Shown: positions 1-11,705 of the stretch, piece after piece
Layout of the letters: each line of letters starts with the position of its first letter
Numbering within the stretch: position 1 is the stretch's first letter
DNA from: Dryomyza anilis
Taxonomy: Eukaryota; Arthropoda; Insecta; Diptera; Dryomyzidae
Assembly: GCA_951804985.1 (NCBI GenBank)
Contig: OX638133.1
Coordinates: forward strand, 3,554,501 to 3,618,500
DNA: 64,000 nt
Direction: 5' to 3'
Translations under genes and position numbers: made by a program
The notes under the pieces: generated by a model
The model's input: only the letters and a program-made list of their open reading frames with translations
What the model was told of the DNA's origin: nothing
Databases searched by the model: none

Positions 1-20
1 TACCAACAAATAGAACTTAC

Positions 21-101
21 TGATCGCCATCCAGTAGTAGATCCGAGCACGCAGGATCTCTTTTTGTTGGTCCATTGTCTTCAGCGTTTTTTATTGCCAA
101 A
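21..101 (-). CDS. RGS (RZ subfamily) protein, second coding exon
   Basis: This 81-nt exon lies between an acceptor (TTTTTATTTTTAG, ending at 102) and a donor (GTAAGT, 20-15). It enters with two bases from the exon at 10914-11206 and leaves with two bases pending. The split codon TG|T makes a cysteine, so the joined protein reads CCFCWCCCCSCSC followed by LAIKNAEDNG. Vertebrate RGS17/RGS20/RGS19 also have a cysteine string followed by a short charged linker before the RGS domain, so the join is convincing. The RGS box itself must lie beyond the left edge of the window. Partial gene; no other exon is visible here. Confidence 0.8.
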
Positions 102-769
102 CTAAAAATAAAAATTTGTGTTATAATAAATTGCCGAATTGTATTGTAAAAAATAACGAACAATTTCTCGGTTTTCCGAAATAAAGCGCTACGCATCGTG
201 TAATACTCTGCAGTGTTCAAATATAATAAACTAATGCGTAAAAGTAATATACAGGAGCAGTATTTCCCTAATATGAAACTCAATTAGGCCAACTATTTGA
301 GTGGCTGCAAATGCAAACACAGCATTGCTTTTAGGTTTTTCAAAATACGTTATCAATGCTAATTATTCTGTTACCATGTATCTACCTATGGCAGAGTCAC
401 TCTTATCGCCCCCGTAATTGTTTATCGAAAATGTAATTGTTTATCAATAGATAGCGCGTCCCAAAGATGCCTGCCTGCCGGTTCACTGATATGCCATTTA
501 GATGGAGTGCAGAAACTTATCTAATGACGGCTTTATCTCTACCACGGCACCCGATACTTTTAGAGGGGACCAGATTTTCGAAAGCTTTCCTTTGTATATT
601 GTTTATATTTTTTCTATTCCACAAACAGTTCTGCACTTAATTGAATTTTTCTATAAACAAGAATATTTCTCGGGCCAACGGGTCGAATATTAATTTTTAA
701 AAATATTGTGAAATCGAGTTTTAAAGTTAATTTTAAAGTAAATTAATCATTCATCATAGCGTATATAAA

Positions 770-1690
770 ATATTTTTTGATTTGGACTAGAGATGGGCGC
801 GTGTCTGTTTTTGATGGCACACCGATAGGTGACACGCACGAGCCCGACGACTAAATTTAAAGCCACGCACGAGAAGCACGATAAAACACGGGAAATAGAA
901 AGTCACGAAGAAGCACGACAAAACACTAAAACAGCGCGGAATCACATGGAAAACTAGGCAAAACGAGAAAAATATATTATAAACAGGGACTAAAAAACCC
1001 TTTAGAATATAGGTTCCGGTTCTAGTACCAAGATTTTTAAAATAGCAGTTCCGATTTCGGTTTCAACCAAAAATTGTATGAGTTCCGATTCCGGTTCCAT
1101 TTTTTAATGACGGTTCCCATTTCGGTTCCGGTTTCAAAAATCGAAACGGTTTCGTTTACTTTGCGGTACCAGAGTGGGACTAAAACCCTTGAAATATCGG
1201 TGCCGGTTCTCGTAACAAGATTTAAAAAATAGCAGTTCCGATTCCGGTTCCAACTAAAAAATATATATGGCTTCCGATTCCGGTTCCACACATTTTTTAA
1301 ATCAGTTCCGGTACCGGTTCTTTATGTTCCTTTATCATAAATAATTCAAAAATTAACTTTAGTACTTTTTTATTCTCTGAATCGGTACCTCTCCGGAATC
1401 GAAACCTGTTGGGGACCGCAAAGAACCGGAATCGGCACCGTTATTAAAAAATGTGTGAAACCGACACCGATATTCCAAAGTGTGTTTGTCCCTGGTTAAA
1501 ATACCATTTTTTATTTTCTGATGCTGGAACCAAAGGATTTTTTTAAATTGGAGTAGAAACTAAAAAAAAAATCTTTAATGGGCGCGTGCCTAATTTTAGA
1601 GACACGGGCACGACAACAACTAGCACGCACGGAGATTCGCACGCACGAATTCAGATTTTCGGGCGTGACACGAAAAAAGCACTGCAGCTC
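770..1690. repeat. Degenerate GGTTCCGATTCC array flanked by GGGCGCGTG repeats
   Basis: Between about 1010 and 1490, degenerate units such as GGTTCCGATTCCGGTTCC separated by AT-rich spacers recur; for example AGATTTTTAAAATAGCAG and AGATTTAAAAAATAGCAG mark two longer units about 190 bp apart. The block is flanked by related GATGGGCGCGTGTCT (about 791) and AATGGGCGCGTGCCT (about 1577) segments and by roughly inverted ends (TTTGGACTAGAG and CTCTAGTTTGG). Similar GAACCGGAATCGG words occur at 42165-42260. It looks like a decayed interspersed element. Confidence 0.5.
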
Positions 1691-1974
1691 TAGTTTGGAC
1701 AACTCACTGAATTATAAATGCGGATTTTGTAGGTATATGAGCAATTCCAGAAAACTTTTCACCTTCATGATATTGCCATAAAGCAATGAATAAAAAGGAT
1801 TTGTTGTTTTTTATATTTTACATTTTAATTGAATATTTTTAAGAATACTTGAATTAATTTTTATATGTGGTCAAAGTAAGAAAAGCATCAACAAGACCGA
1901 TTCAATCATCTCCATTGCTGCGGCTTGCAATATATCGTTGCAATATAAATACGATCGCTAGCTAATATCTATGT

Positions 1975-2113
1975 AAGGGTTTTTCAACAGGGACGCTACA
2001 AAAGTAGAGCGCCAGGGACAGCAAACGACGCCATATTTCTTGTCGCTCATTTGACATTTCTCTTCAGTAAGGTATGCCATTTCATTTTGTAGCGCTCTTA
2101 TTGAAAAACCCTT
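1975..2113. mobile_element. 139-bp MITE with AAGGGTTTTTCAA inverted ends
   Basis: AAGGGTTTTTCAA (1975-1987) is exactly inverted at 2101-2113, and the inner GCTACA/TGTAGC also pair. No coding capacity. A clear target-site duplication is not visible. Confidence 0.75.
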
Positions 2114-4010
2114 TATGAAATAAAAACAAATATTTTAAGATATGACTCGTGACTGTGTTAAAAACACCAACTTTAGACAAAATTTTTTGTTCCTAATTGT
2201 TCCAGATTGCTTTCGAATTTTGAACTAAAATAGCGTTACCAACCGTTCACGCAAACTTAAGAACCTATAAAATTATATTTAAGATTTTTCAACCCCAAAA
2301 GTACAAGTTTTCTGGATTTGCACATATTCTGTCCTATACATGTTAACAAAATTCGTTACTCACAATAGATATTCACAAACAAAGTTGTTTTGCCTAAATT
2401 GTTCATTTGAGAGGACCGAAATGTTTTTTTTTTAGGCTTATTGACCATATTTCATTATTTTCTTTCCGGTTTTTGCATATACTTCGCAAAAACAGAAACT
2501 AACACTTTTTAGAGAATTTCTTAATTTTTTCCTATATTCCTATAGCTTTAATAAACTAAAGAAAAATTCGAAAATACAAAAAACTAAACAAAAATAATAA
2601 TAATGCAGCACTAAGAGCTTAGTTAGACGTAAAGGGCTACATATTGATTAAACACAGCACTATACTCGAACTCGTACACGCACTAGTAACTAAATCAACA
2701 ATTAGATATGAGTTTAATTGTTGGCTAGGCTAAAAATAGATATCATACGACGGGTGAATATAAGGGAGAGTATATTCTAAAATGATGCAACCTGGCTTGT
2801 GGTCTAAAGTGGATTTCACCGATCCATGTCAACAATAGCAATGATTTAGCACTAGGGTCGCATGTACCGAACGAAAGTGTCACTCCCAGTAGTAAAATCC
2901 CATGGGTGTGATTTCACTGCACGATGTGATGACGTTGGCCAATCGGCCGTGTGCTCGTGCCTAAGATATCCTGTGAGCTTTTGCCTAGCGTTGACGTGCA
3001 GCAGCATAATAAGTATTTCACATAGTTATAAAGTAATTGGCTTCGCAAAAGTTGCCCGTTAGTCGTCGCACTTACGTACCTTTGTCTGAGACGCAACACC
3101 ACACTCCTCCAACGTTCTGCCATATCGTCCAATGTGCCTATTGGCATATGTGAGCAAATAGAACAAACTGACGGGGTTTATCGAGACTAGTATTTCGAAT
3201 GGTATTTCATGCGTCCAAATATAACAGATTCTTGTAGGAAAATTCGGTACGTTACCGTAAACAACTCAATAGTGCTATGTTATTTAGCTGCGATTTTCAG
3301 ACTGAAAGTACCTAGTACGAGTACAACAAAATTTATGTTTTTCGCTGTATTTCATTTTGCCAATTCCATGAATTTCCACAATAATATACAGCGCGCACTA
3401 CTGGAGCAGTACTCTGGACACAATTACAATAAATGAGCAGATGCAGATGAAAAATAGACTCTCGATGATCAGGCAGAAAGAAACGACGTTCGCCGCGATC
3501 TGTCGGACCCAGCAAATGGCGTCGGTGGCTGGCTACACAAACGAAATCTACGTAATCTAATTTTGGAATTTATGAGGTGTTTTCGCAACCATTCAAGCGA
3601 GCATTTCTCCAAATAACATATGTGCGTATATGTCTCTGTCTGTATATACTACATGTACCTAACAGCAATATTATTGAACGATGATTTGGAATTTTGTTAT
3701 TTTGAAAATTATACAAACTTTGTTTGTTTGCCCCCACCGACCGCACGGGTCAAAAATCACAAAGCTATTAGAAATCGAAGTTCGTAAAGAAAAAACAAAT
3801 AAATGAAAAACAAATATTGCATTGTTCAATAGCTCGGCATAATGCCAAAGTCATTTTAGAAATCACCTAATACATATTGAGAAAAGCCTTGTTTTACAAT
3901 ATAATTTAACAATTTCACATTTAAAATAGTTCATAAATAATAGTTCAACAAAATTGTTGTGACAAACAAATTATTCGCTTCTCTTAAATTAAAACAGCTA
4001 ACTAGTTTTA

Positions 4011-4226
4011 TACCCAGACAAAAATTCTCTCTGCTAATTGATCAATGGGACAATTATCGATTTAATAGTATACAAAAAATAAATATTTTCATATAAACTG
4101 AATGGAAATGTCATGGTATTTTGTAGTATTTAATGGTATTTTCCGATTATAATAATAATTTATCCTATTGACTATTTTTAATAGTAAAAAAACTATTATT
4201 TATATAGTATTTTTTTCTGAGTGTAG
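4011..4226 (+). mobile_element. 216-bp MITE, family with TACACCCAG ends (copy 1)
   Basis: This copy shares about 200 bp with 60522-60737 (same orientation) and with 12581-12802 (inverted). The common core includes AAATATTTTCATATAAACT, GTCATGGTATTTT and TTTAATGGTATTTTCCGA. Ends are TACCCAG on the left and CTGAGTGTA on the right, an imperfect inverted pair. Confidence 0.7.
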
Positions 4227-4245
4227 TTTTGTTTGTAATAATAAT

Positions 4246-4490
4246 AATAGTTTGGCACTACAGTTCTATAAGAACTTAGGCCGAGCTCTCTCACATTTTT
4301 GAGCTGTGCGTGTTATATTTGTACTCAAAGTGGTGGGACCTACAGTTTATTGCCGAATCCGAACGGCGGGTAAGAGCTTTTCATAGGCAATGTTTTCCAT
4401 TTACTGCCGAGAGGTAGCGCGGTATAGAAAAATGTTTCTATGAAAAGATGTTGTTAGCCCCAGTCCAGGCTTGAACCGGGGACCTTGTTT
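4246..4490 (-). mobile_element. tRNA-related SINE, truncated copy
   Basis: This is homologous to 50911-51163 across GTGGTGGGACCTACAGTTTA, AGAGCTTTTCATAGGC and TTTCTATGAAAAGATGTTG. At the right end the inverted B-box region remains (GGCTTGAACCGGGGACC), but the A-box end is missing or replaced. The head, when present, would be transcribed on the minus strand. Confidence 0.6.
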
Positions 4491-4786
4491 TGTTTATAAG
4501 AAATGTATAAAATTTAGAGTGTTCATATGGTTTTGATGTAGTAACCGAATATGGTTTAAAGGAAATCAAATTGTACACACAGACACATAATTTAAATTTA
4601 TTGCGCCAACCGAACGATTGCCCAATCGACGTATTTGGTTCTCTCAACTATTTAGGACTAAAACCAATTTCGAACAGTTTTAAACAAGTCCATGTGTGTT
4701 TATGATAATATTTCAAGCGTCAACCGATTATGCCAGCTGTATCGACCAAATTTGTAAAAATATGATTGATTTTAGTTGTTACAACT

Positions 4787-5654
4787 ACACACAAAAAAAT
4801 AATTGCTTGTCGTACAGTTGTTTCAACGAATATTCATTTGCATCTACCAAATTTAATCAGTTTCAACTGAAATTCATTTGTGGTAAACAATAGTATGAAG
4901 CGTAACCAACTTTTAGTTGAAGCAACTGCAACATTGATTGGGGAAACAAACTTTTTATCCATTTTCAATTTTTTTGTTTCCATTGCAACTAAATTCAAAA
5001 TGAGACCTAACCAATATTTAGTTGACTTAACAGATAGCTATATAACATTAAGTTGAAGTGACCAATATTTATTTGATTGAACTGTGAAATCAGTTGTCTT
5101 GTATAATAGTGATGCCAAAGCAGGACAACACCAGTCGCGCAAGCTTTACATTTTTCACTCATTTTGTTTTGCGGACAGCGCGTGCCACGTCTTAGTCTTA
5201 AACAATATTTGGAATTGTTTTAAGGCTTGTTCGTTTTTACTGTTCGGTTTTTTCATGCTCAAATATACTTTCTTCAACCAGAGACATACTATTCTACAGA
5301 GTAATTCCTATTGTGTTTCTATATGTTGTATTTATATATGCAGCCCTAGCGCTCCAACGTGTTGCAAACACGAAGTCAGCAGCACAACGAATCGTCGGCA
5401 ATGTTCGATCTCGGGAACGCTGTTGTGACGCTGACTTCGTGTTTGCAACACGTTGGAGCGCTACGTAAAATGGCCGATTTCTTATAATTAAATTGGCTAC
5501 CACAACTAAACAAATTGGTTGTGTCAATTGTATTCATTAGTTGTGTGAACTGATACGCGGTGTTGCAACAACTGAATCAGTCGAATGTTGACAGAACTAA
5601 ATAAATCGGTTGGCAAAAAAAGACGGTTGCCCCAATTGATTCGTTCTTTGGGTG
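4787..5654 (+). mobile_element. 868-bp non-autonomous DNA element with internal hairpin (copy 1)
   Basis: Ends are ACACACAAAAAAATAATTGC and TTCGTTCTTTGGGTGT, an imperfect inverted pair. Most of the length matches 49871-50727 in reverse. Inside, a segment of about 33 bp (5348-5380, containing CTCCAACGTGTTGCAAACAC) is inverted at 5428-5460, so the middle can form a long hairpin. No transposase-like ORF. Confidence 0.7.
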
Positions 5655-5796
5655 TAACTTTTTCATTTACTCGATCGATGTGTCATCTGTTGGTTTGCTG
5701 TCATTCAATTAAGTCAAATCTAGATTGTTCAAAAAGTACCTAATTTTAATGAAAATGTAATTTTTGCGCACTGTTTTATCGATATTAGCAAATTGA

Positions 5797-6022
5797 CTAA
5801 GAATGTGTGCGAATTCGACTAAATTGCTGAATAAACTAAATTGAACGGGTTTTGAATTCGATCTCCAATAAACCGAAAAAGTCCGTAGTAAAGGGATTAT
5901 CAAAGATCTGTTTGCTGTTAGCTAATTTAGTACAATTTAGTTGGCTCGAAAATATGCTAAATTGAATAGCGATACAATTTAGTTTAGTCAGCAATTTAGT
6001 CGAATTCGCACATAGCCTAAAT
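5797..6022. mobile_element. MITE with TTAGGGTGTGTGCGAATTCGAC-type ends (copy 1)
   Basis: The left end GTGTGCGAATTCGACTAAAT and the right end ATTTAGTCGAATTCGCACA are inverted. Related copies lie at 25754-26250 and 61124-61373. Confidence 0.65.
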
Positions 6023-8314
6023 ATTAGACTTTTTTGGCACAGGCCCTTACACTAAGAAAACAAAATGTTTGCTAGAATGCTAGAACAATTACAATATGCA
6101 ATAAATATATGAAAAGAGTAAGTAATTTGTAAACATCACATATTATAAACTCGCACACATCCTAAAATAATGTTTTTTTTTTAAAACATTTAGATATTTT
6201 GTTTCATATGAGCCATTGGAAGAAAAAAAAGTTAGTTGTAACATACAACCTTAGTCGGTTAAAACGGAATTCCAACATTCCAACATTTCAACAAAATGAT
6301 AAAACTGCCATTATCGGTTGGATGCTGAAATAATGTCATACCTCACATCGCAACTCCGTCTAAAACTATTTTAAATTGGTTGTAGTCCAAGCCATAGACC
6401 GTCCAAGTTATAACCCTTTTAGTTTTGGCTAAAATAACCGACTATTCCATAGTGTTTGTGAATTTTACAAATTATTTTCTGAATCATAGATGATTTCTAT
6501 GTCCAGTAAAGTTTTCCCAATTTATAAACTGTAGGTACTTATTTCACATTAATTTAGATCGCAAAACTTAGTCGGTTTAACACTGCATGAGCCGAATGTA
6601 TTGCTTTTGTTTTGATGTTGAAGAATTAGTCATGCCATAAATAAATCCATAAAATCGTTAGGTTGTATTTATTAAATCATTATGAAATGAAAATGAATTG
6701 AATTCAATTTTTATTAGAAATTTAAGTATTGACGGGAAAATGACTTAGTGAGTCTACTTTTTTTTGAGACTATTGGAATAAATGGAATTATATAGTCTCA
6801 TTTTTGTGTCATATTTTTTGGTTGCACAAAAAAATATAAGATTTGTATACAATTTAAACAGGTGTAATCACTATGATTTCGTAGTATATACTATACGATT
6901 CTAGCACTGTGACGTTAGGTCTTGTGGTCGGCTCACACACGCTCTGAAGTGCGGACGGAAACTGCAGACCATTACCGTGAATTTATGCGCCCAAAACGTG
7001 CCCTAGCCGTCGAAAGCTCATTGGCCTGTATGAACTTGTACACCAACGACCCTAACCAAATAATTATACATCTAAATGTTAATTTATCCGCCGCATTTCG
7101 TGAATGAAATAATTTGAAAAAAGCTCCAAATAAATATGTTCTAAAGCTCTCATGAGTACGCCAATTCGAAAACAAAAAAAATAAACCTTCCTCAAACAAC
7201 GCATGTCCATCCTACATATTACACAGTCAGATTTCGGTTCTCTGTGCAATAACTCAACAAAATGCGCAACAATAACAAAACAGCAATTTGTTTATCAACC
7301 CTGTTGTCTCGAAAATTCTCTGTGGTCAGGTCATCGGCGCAAAGCTGCCAGAAAGCTCTCAATGTCCCGGAGAGTGCGTGATATCTCGAGAGACCGTTGT
7401 TTCGCCTACGAATTTCTTAACCGTGATTAGTATAATTAAAATTCAATAATTTGAATAAGTTAATAATGATTTATACAAAAGAATTTATGTTTTTTTATGA
7501 ATCATATGTTATAAAAGCACTCAAGATATCTGCAGTTGGTTACACCAATCACAGCATACAGAATTTTGATCCCACACCCGCGTACTATTGATGACGTTCA
7601 CCTCATGTTTTATCCATCTTTATTTTTCGAAAAATTCACTAATTCCATTTAAACTGTTTTCTCAGAAATCGGCGGCAAGAATTTTTGTAAAAATTGTATT
7701 TAGCTTGTACAGGAATGTTGACAGAGGCGAATCTACTATACAGATTATTCATGAATGGAACTTTTCGGCTATATTATTTTCTGTTGAACTACTGAAACAT
7801 ATTTCCTCAAGAAGTAGTCGAGGTAGTCGCTAAGTGAGTCTCTGTGTGTATGCCTGCCAACTATTTACAGAAAACGTCTGTAATGTGTGAATATTATGTG
7901 CGTGCAAATTATTTCGGAATGTGTAATAGCTACATATTTTTTATTATTTGCCTATTTTTTTTTTGTAGTACTATTCATTTTATTCGAGAAAATACATTGG
8001 TAATGACATCAAGAAATTCTTACTTACCATTTCGCCCTTTTGTATCCAAAAAATTAGCAGTACATGGTTTTTGTTACAATCCAACGATCCAAAAAAATAA
8101 ATAGAAACAAAGTTAAAATAAATAGAATTTGAGGTAGAGAAATTTTGTCCAAAATGGAACATGCAATATTAAGCAAAATCATAGTTCTGTTGATCACTGC
8201 TCAGATAGAAAATATCAATTTTTGTCCAATAACTTTGCCGTTAAAAATACAACAAATTATTCTTGTTATAAACGAGGGGAGACCGGGGCTAAGTTCAAAC
8301 CGGCCAAAGTCAAA

Positions 8315-9383
8315 TCTATATATATATATATAAAACTTTCTGTCTGGATACTATGTAGTCCGGAGGGTGTCATTGGCTATATATCGGCGTGAATGGACAA
8401 AGGGGCGTGGCACCTCCCATACAACCTAAACTTTCAAAAAGGCAACTCGGCACATACACAAGCTACGAAGATGAAACAAAAAACTCAAATACAAAAAAAA
8501 TACAAAAGCAAAAACACAAAAACAAAAGCAGGTACTATAGCAATCACACAAAAACAAAATAAAAGATGGTAATACTAAACAACGCAGAACCACAAAAACA
8601 AAAGAATAACACTAATACATAACCACAAAAGCAAAACACAAAAACAAAAGCAAAGACACAAACAAAACCAAAACACAAAATCAAAAACACAAAAGCAAAA
8701 ACACAAAAACAACAGCAAAAACAAAACACAAAAGCAAAAACACAAAAAAAAAGCAAAAACACAAAAACAAAAGCAAAGACACAAAACGCAAAAGAAAAAA
8801 TACAAAACCAAAACACAAAAGCAAAAACACAAAAATAAAATCAAACACACAAAAATAAAAGCAAAACACAAAAACAAAAGCAAAGACAATAAAACAAAAA
8901 ACCACAAGCAAAACACTAAAACAAAAACACAAAAGGAAAGACACAAAAACAAAAGCAAAAACACAAAAATTAAATAAAAAACAAAAACAAAAAAAAGCAA
9001 AACACAAAACACAAAAACTAAAGCAAAACACAACATCAAAAGCAAAAGCAAAAACAAAAGATAAGAAAATACACAAAAACTAAAGTAAAACATAGAAAAA
9101 AAAGCAAAGACACAAAATCAAAAGCAAAATTCAAAAGCAAAAACAGATAATTAATAATATAATGCAAAAACACAAAAGCAAAACCACAAACACAAAAAAA
9201 AAAAGCAATGAAAAAAAATCAAAAGCAGAACAAAAAAGCAAAAACAAAATCTCTGCACGAAATTTACATAAAAACTGGAATATATCGAAAATAAATAATA
9301 AAAATGTTCTTTATTTTAATAAGATCACTCCATATCCTTGCATTTACAAAATCTTTGCACGTGTCGTGCACGGGTCCAGCTAG
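8315..9383 (+). mobile_element. Non-autonomous Helitron carrying a CAAAAGCAAAAACA minisatellite
   Basis: The 5' end is TCTATATATATATATATAAA, typical of insect Helitrons. The 3' end is CTAG, preceded by a hairpin TGCACG-TGT-CGTGCA (9356-9370) and CGGGTCCAG. The flanking bases are A before TC and T after CTAG, as expected for A^T insertion. No Rep/helicase coding is visible; about 780 bp of the interior is a minisatellite. Confidence 0.8.
8470..9250. repeat. Minisatellite of ACAAAAGCAAAAAC units
   Basis: About 780 bp of variants of ACAAAAACAAAAGCAAAA with strong strand asymmetry (almost no T on the plus strand). It is inside the Helitron at 8315-9383. The long minus-strand Phe/Cys/Leu-rich open frames here are composition artefacts. 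Confidence 0.85.
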
Positions 9384-9439
9384 TTTAGACATAAAATGAG
9401 AATGGGATGTCTGATGCAGTCAATATTGATTCTGAAGTC

Positions 9440-9760
9440 AGAATAAAAAATCTTCATATTGACGAATTTCGTTCTTCAAACCATGCTAATTGTATTGAAA
9501 AACAATTCATTACTGATCACTTCAAAATATCAATGTTATGAATGAATTGCCATTGTCAATTTGATGCATAACCAAAAAAGTACAAAATAAGTGTAATCAT
9601 AATGAAGAATGCTGTTCATCAAACCAAATTTGAATCAAAATATTTATTTTTCATTAATTTTTTCTATATTAGTTATATGTTGTGTATTATATTTATGTAA
9701 TTACATCATTTTATTAATAAAAAGTTATACATATTTATAAAAAAAAGTATGTCAAAGTAA
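9440..9760. mobile_element. TTCATCATATTGATGAATT-family element (short copy)
   Basis: Contains TTCATATTGACGAATTTCGT, TCTTCAAACCATG and a downstream TTTTTCATTAATTTTTT segment found in the longer copies at 44407-45450 and 62060-62955. Boundaries are approximate. Confidence 0.5.
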
Positions 9761-10004
9761 AATTCGAAAGTACAATATGTTGTTCAATTGTTCCTTTTAA
9801 TAATTATTTTATTTTGAAAAAAAAATACTTTGCAAAATGTTTTTTTACAGATTTTTTATAATACGTATATTTTTTTTCATAAATTCGTAATTTTTCAACA
9901 ATAAATTTATTTGGATATTTTATAAAAAAAATTATTACTTTTTTCAGAATAAATTTCAACATTTCAAATAAACAATTTTAAATAAAAAAATATATTTTAT
10001 AAAT

Positions 10005-10230
10005 ACCCAGCATACCAAACGATATCGAAACGATATCGTTTGAACGAACATTATTATCGTTTTCGACTATCGTTAAAGATACGAGAATGATAGCGTTCTC
10101 GATAAAAATGACTTTATCGTTAACGATGTCGATATTGTTTGAATTCGAAAATTGATTCAATTCCGATATCGAAACGAATTCGAAAAATTATTAAATTTAG
10201 ATATCGAAACGAATTCGAAAAGTTTATTCA
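10005..10230. mobile_element. ACCCAG / ATATCG-rich element (copy 1)
   Basis: Starts TACCCAGCATACCAAACGAT and is packed with ATATCGAAACGA and CGATATCG words. Related to 16341-16623 and 30036-30428. The right end is eroded. Confidence 0.5.
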
Positions 10231-10913
10231 ATTTCGATAAATTAATTTGCCTTGAAATTATCTTTCATGGATCATTGCAACAAGCATTCTATAGCATCCA
10301 CAACATTAAAATTGTTTACCTGGTTTGAGATTAAAAATTAGTTTATTGATCCAGCAAAAAAATATTTCATTCTTACTAAATTTTAAAAGTTTCTAACAGT
10401 TGCGAAATTTCTTCCAATTTTAAAATTTATTTATTGAACAGCTTTCTTTTTTTGATAAATAATTCAATACTTCTATAGAAATTTAACGATATCGTTCCGA
10501 ATTCGAAACATCGCAATCGAAACTATGTTTATTGAGTAAAGACAAATACGTTTTTATAAATTTTAAGTTCAAAAACGTCATATTGAACATCAAAATGAAA
10601 TGAATGAAATCTTCCATATGTTTAATATGGTAGTTGGTGAAAAATATTGAAGTTTTTGTCCAGCCGAAATATATGCACACTTTAAAAAAATTGCAATTGT
10701 TAATCTTTTCAAAAAAAAAATATAGGAATAAATCGCAAGTATTTAAATTTACTACTTATATTTGCAAAATTTGCAACAACAAAAATGAAAAACTCAATTC
10801 TTTGCTGCTCACATCCACACTTATGAAATGTTTACCATATTTGATTGTGGAAATTCAAAATTCCGTAGGTTGTAGTACTATGTAATATTTATATTCAATT
10901 GAGCTATACATAC

Positions 10914-11206
10914 CAAGAGCAGGAACAGCAACAGCACCAACAGAAGCAACATGGTTTCTGTGATTGCTGTCGTTGAAGCGGAGCTGAGGATTCTGGCAGA
11001 TTGTTCGTTGTCGCCGACAGTGTCGTTGTTGTTCCCAACGCACTGGTTGTGTTCAGAATTCCACCCACATGGACACCGCCTCCAGTACTTCCACCATTTC
11101 CGCCACTTCCTGTAACAACCACAGTTCCCGTTCGTTCGCCTCCACCGGTTGCACCCATACCGCGAAGGCGACAACCCGACGGCATCTCAGACACTGTGCA
11201 AGACAT
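10914..11206 (-). CDS. RGS (RZ subfamily) protein, first coding exon with cysteine string
   Basis: The ATG (11206) follows immediately after an acceptor (TTGTTGTAG then G), so an upstream non-coding exon is expected at higher coordinates. The exon encodes about 97 residues: a Gly/Thr-rich low-complexity N-terminus, then the string CCFCWCCCCSCS at the exon end, split by a GTATGT donor (10913-10908). In the RZ/GAIP family this string is multiply palmitoylated and anchors a GTPase-activating protein for Gi/Go/Gz alpha subunits at membranes; that role is inferred from the family. The exon is phase-compatible with 21-101, which restores the last cysteine. The intron between them is 10.8 kb and mostly repeats. 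Drosophila has RZ-type RGS genes, but I do not assign a symbol. Confidence 0.85.
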
Positions 11207-11597
11207 CCTACAACAAATAAGTTGAATGATCTTACTTTGTGACGTATGCAGTTAGTAATCAGAATTGTGACTCATTAAATAATAATACTCAAAGTGTTGT
11301 TTAAAATACGAATATACTTGTGTTTAGTTATTGGAGTACATGTGTTTTTAATTTACCAAAATTTTTAAATATTTTATATTAAATGATTAAATGATGGAGG
11401 GAAGGGTTTCGATTTGGTATCCATAACTTTTTCGATCAAACTAGTCGATTTAACATTAAATAACATTTAAATGATTTCATTGTATTTTGAACAAATTGTA
11501 TTATATGTATTATATTGTATTATTCATTATTCAAAACTAATATTGGATGTATTGGCCCCTAAATATTTTATGAATCCTTAACATATCTGAAAACTAT

Positions 11598-11705
11598 CTT
11601 TAACCAGTTGGGAAAGTTAGATCACATGAGAAATTTTAAAGTAGGGACATTTTATAGTAGTTGTTATTATGATAGTTAGGATTATTAAAGTCGGTCTAAG
11701 CCGAG
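11598..11705 (-). mobile_element. mini-me 3' tail fragment, inverted
   Basis: CCAGTTGGGAAAGTTAGATC through ATAGTTAGGATTATTAAAGTCGG is the reverse complement of the tail of the element at 36497-37172. Confidence 0.6.

Larger units (their letters stand above)
102..10913 (-). other. 10.8 kb intron of the RGS gene, repeat-filled
   Basis: This is the intron joining the two RGS exons. It holds a GGTTCC-type degenerate array (about 1010-1490), a small MITE (1975-2113), a 216-bp MITE (4011-4226), a tRNA-related SINE (4246-4490), an 868-bp MITE (4787-5654), a TTAGGG-GAATTCGAC MITE (5797-6022), a Helitron (8315-9383), a TTCATCATATTGATGAA-type element (about 9440-9760) and an ACCCAG/ATATCG element (about 10005-10230). 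In the gaps 2120-4010, 6030-8310 and 9770-10000 I see only AT-rich sequence with no convincing exon or RNA gene. Confidence 0.75.

Noticed and set aside
1037..1291. Minus-strand frame with repeated WNRNR
   Set aside because: Product of the degenerate GGTTCC array; no homology or splice signals.
4449..4488. Possible tRNA gene (GGTTCAAGCC on the minus strand)
   Set aside because: Only a B-box-like segment remains; no cloverleaf. It is part of the truncated SINE.
8544..9093. Long minus-strand open frames rich in Phe, Cys, Leu and Val
   Set aside because: They are the translation of the T-rich strand of the CAAAAGCAAAAACA minisatellite; low complexity, overlapping frames, no start context.
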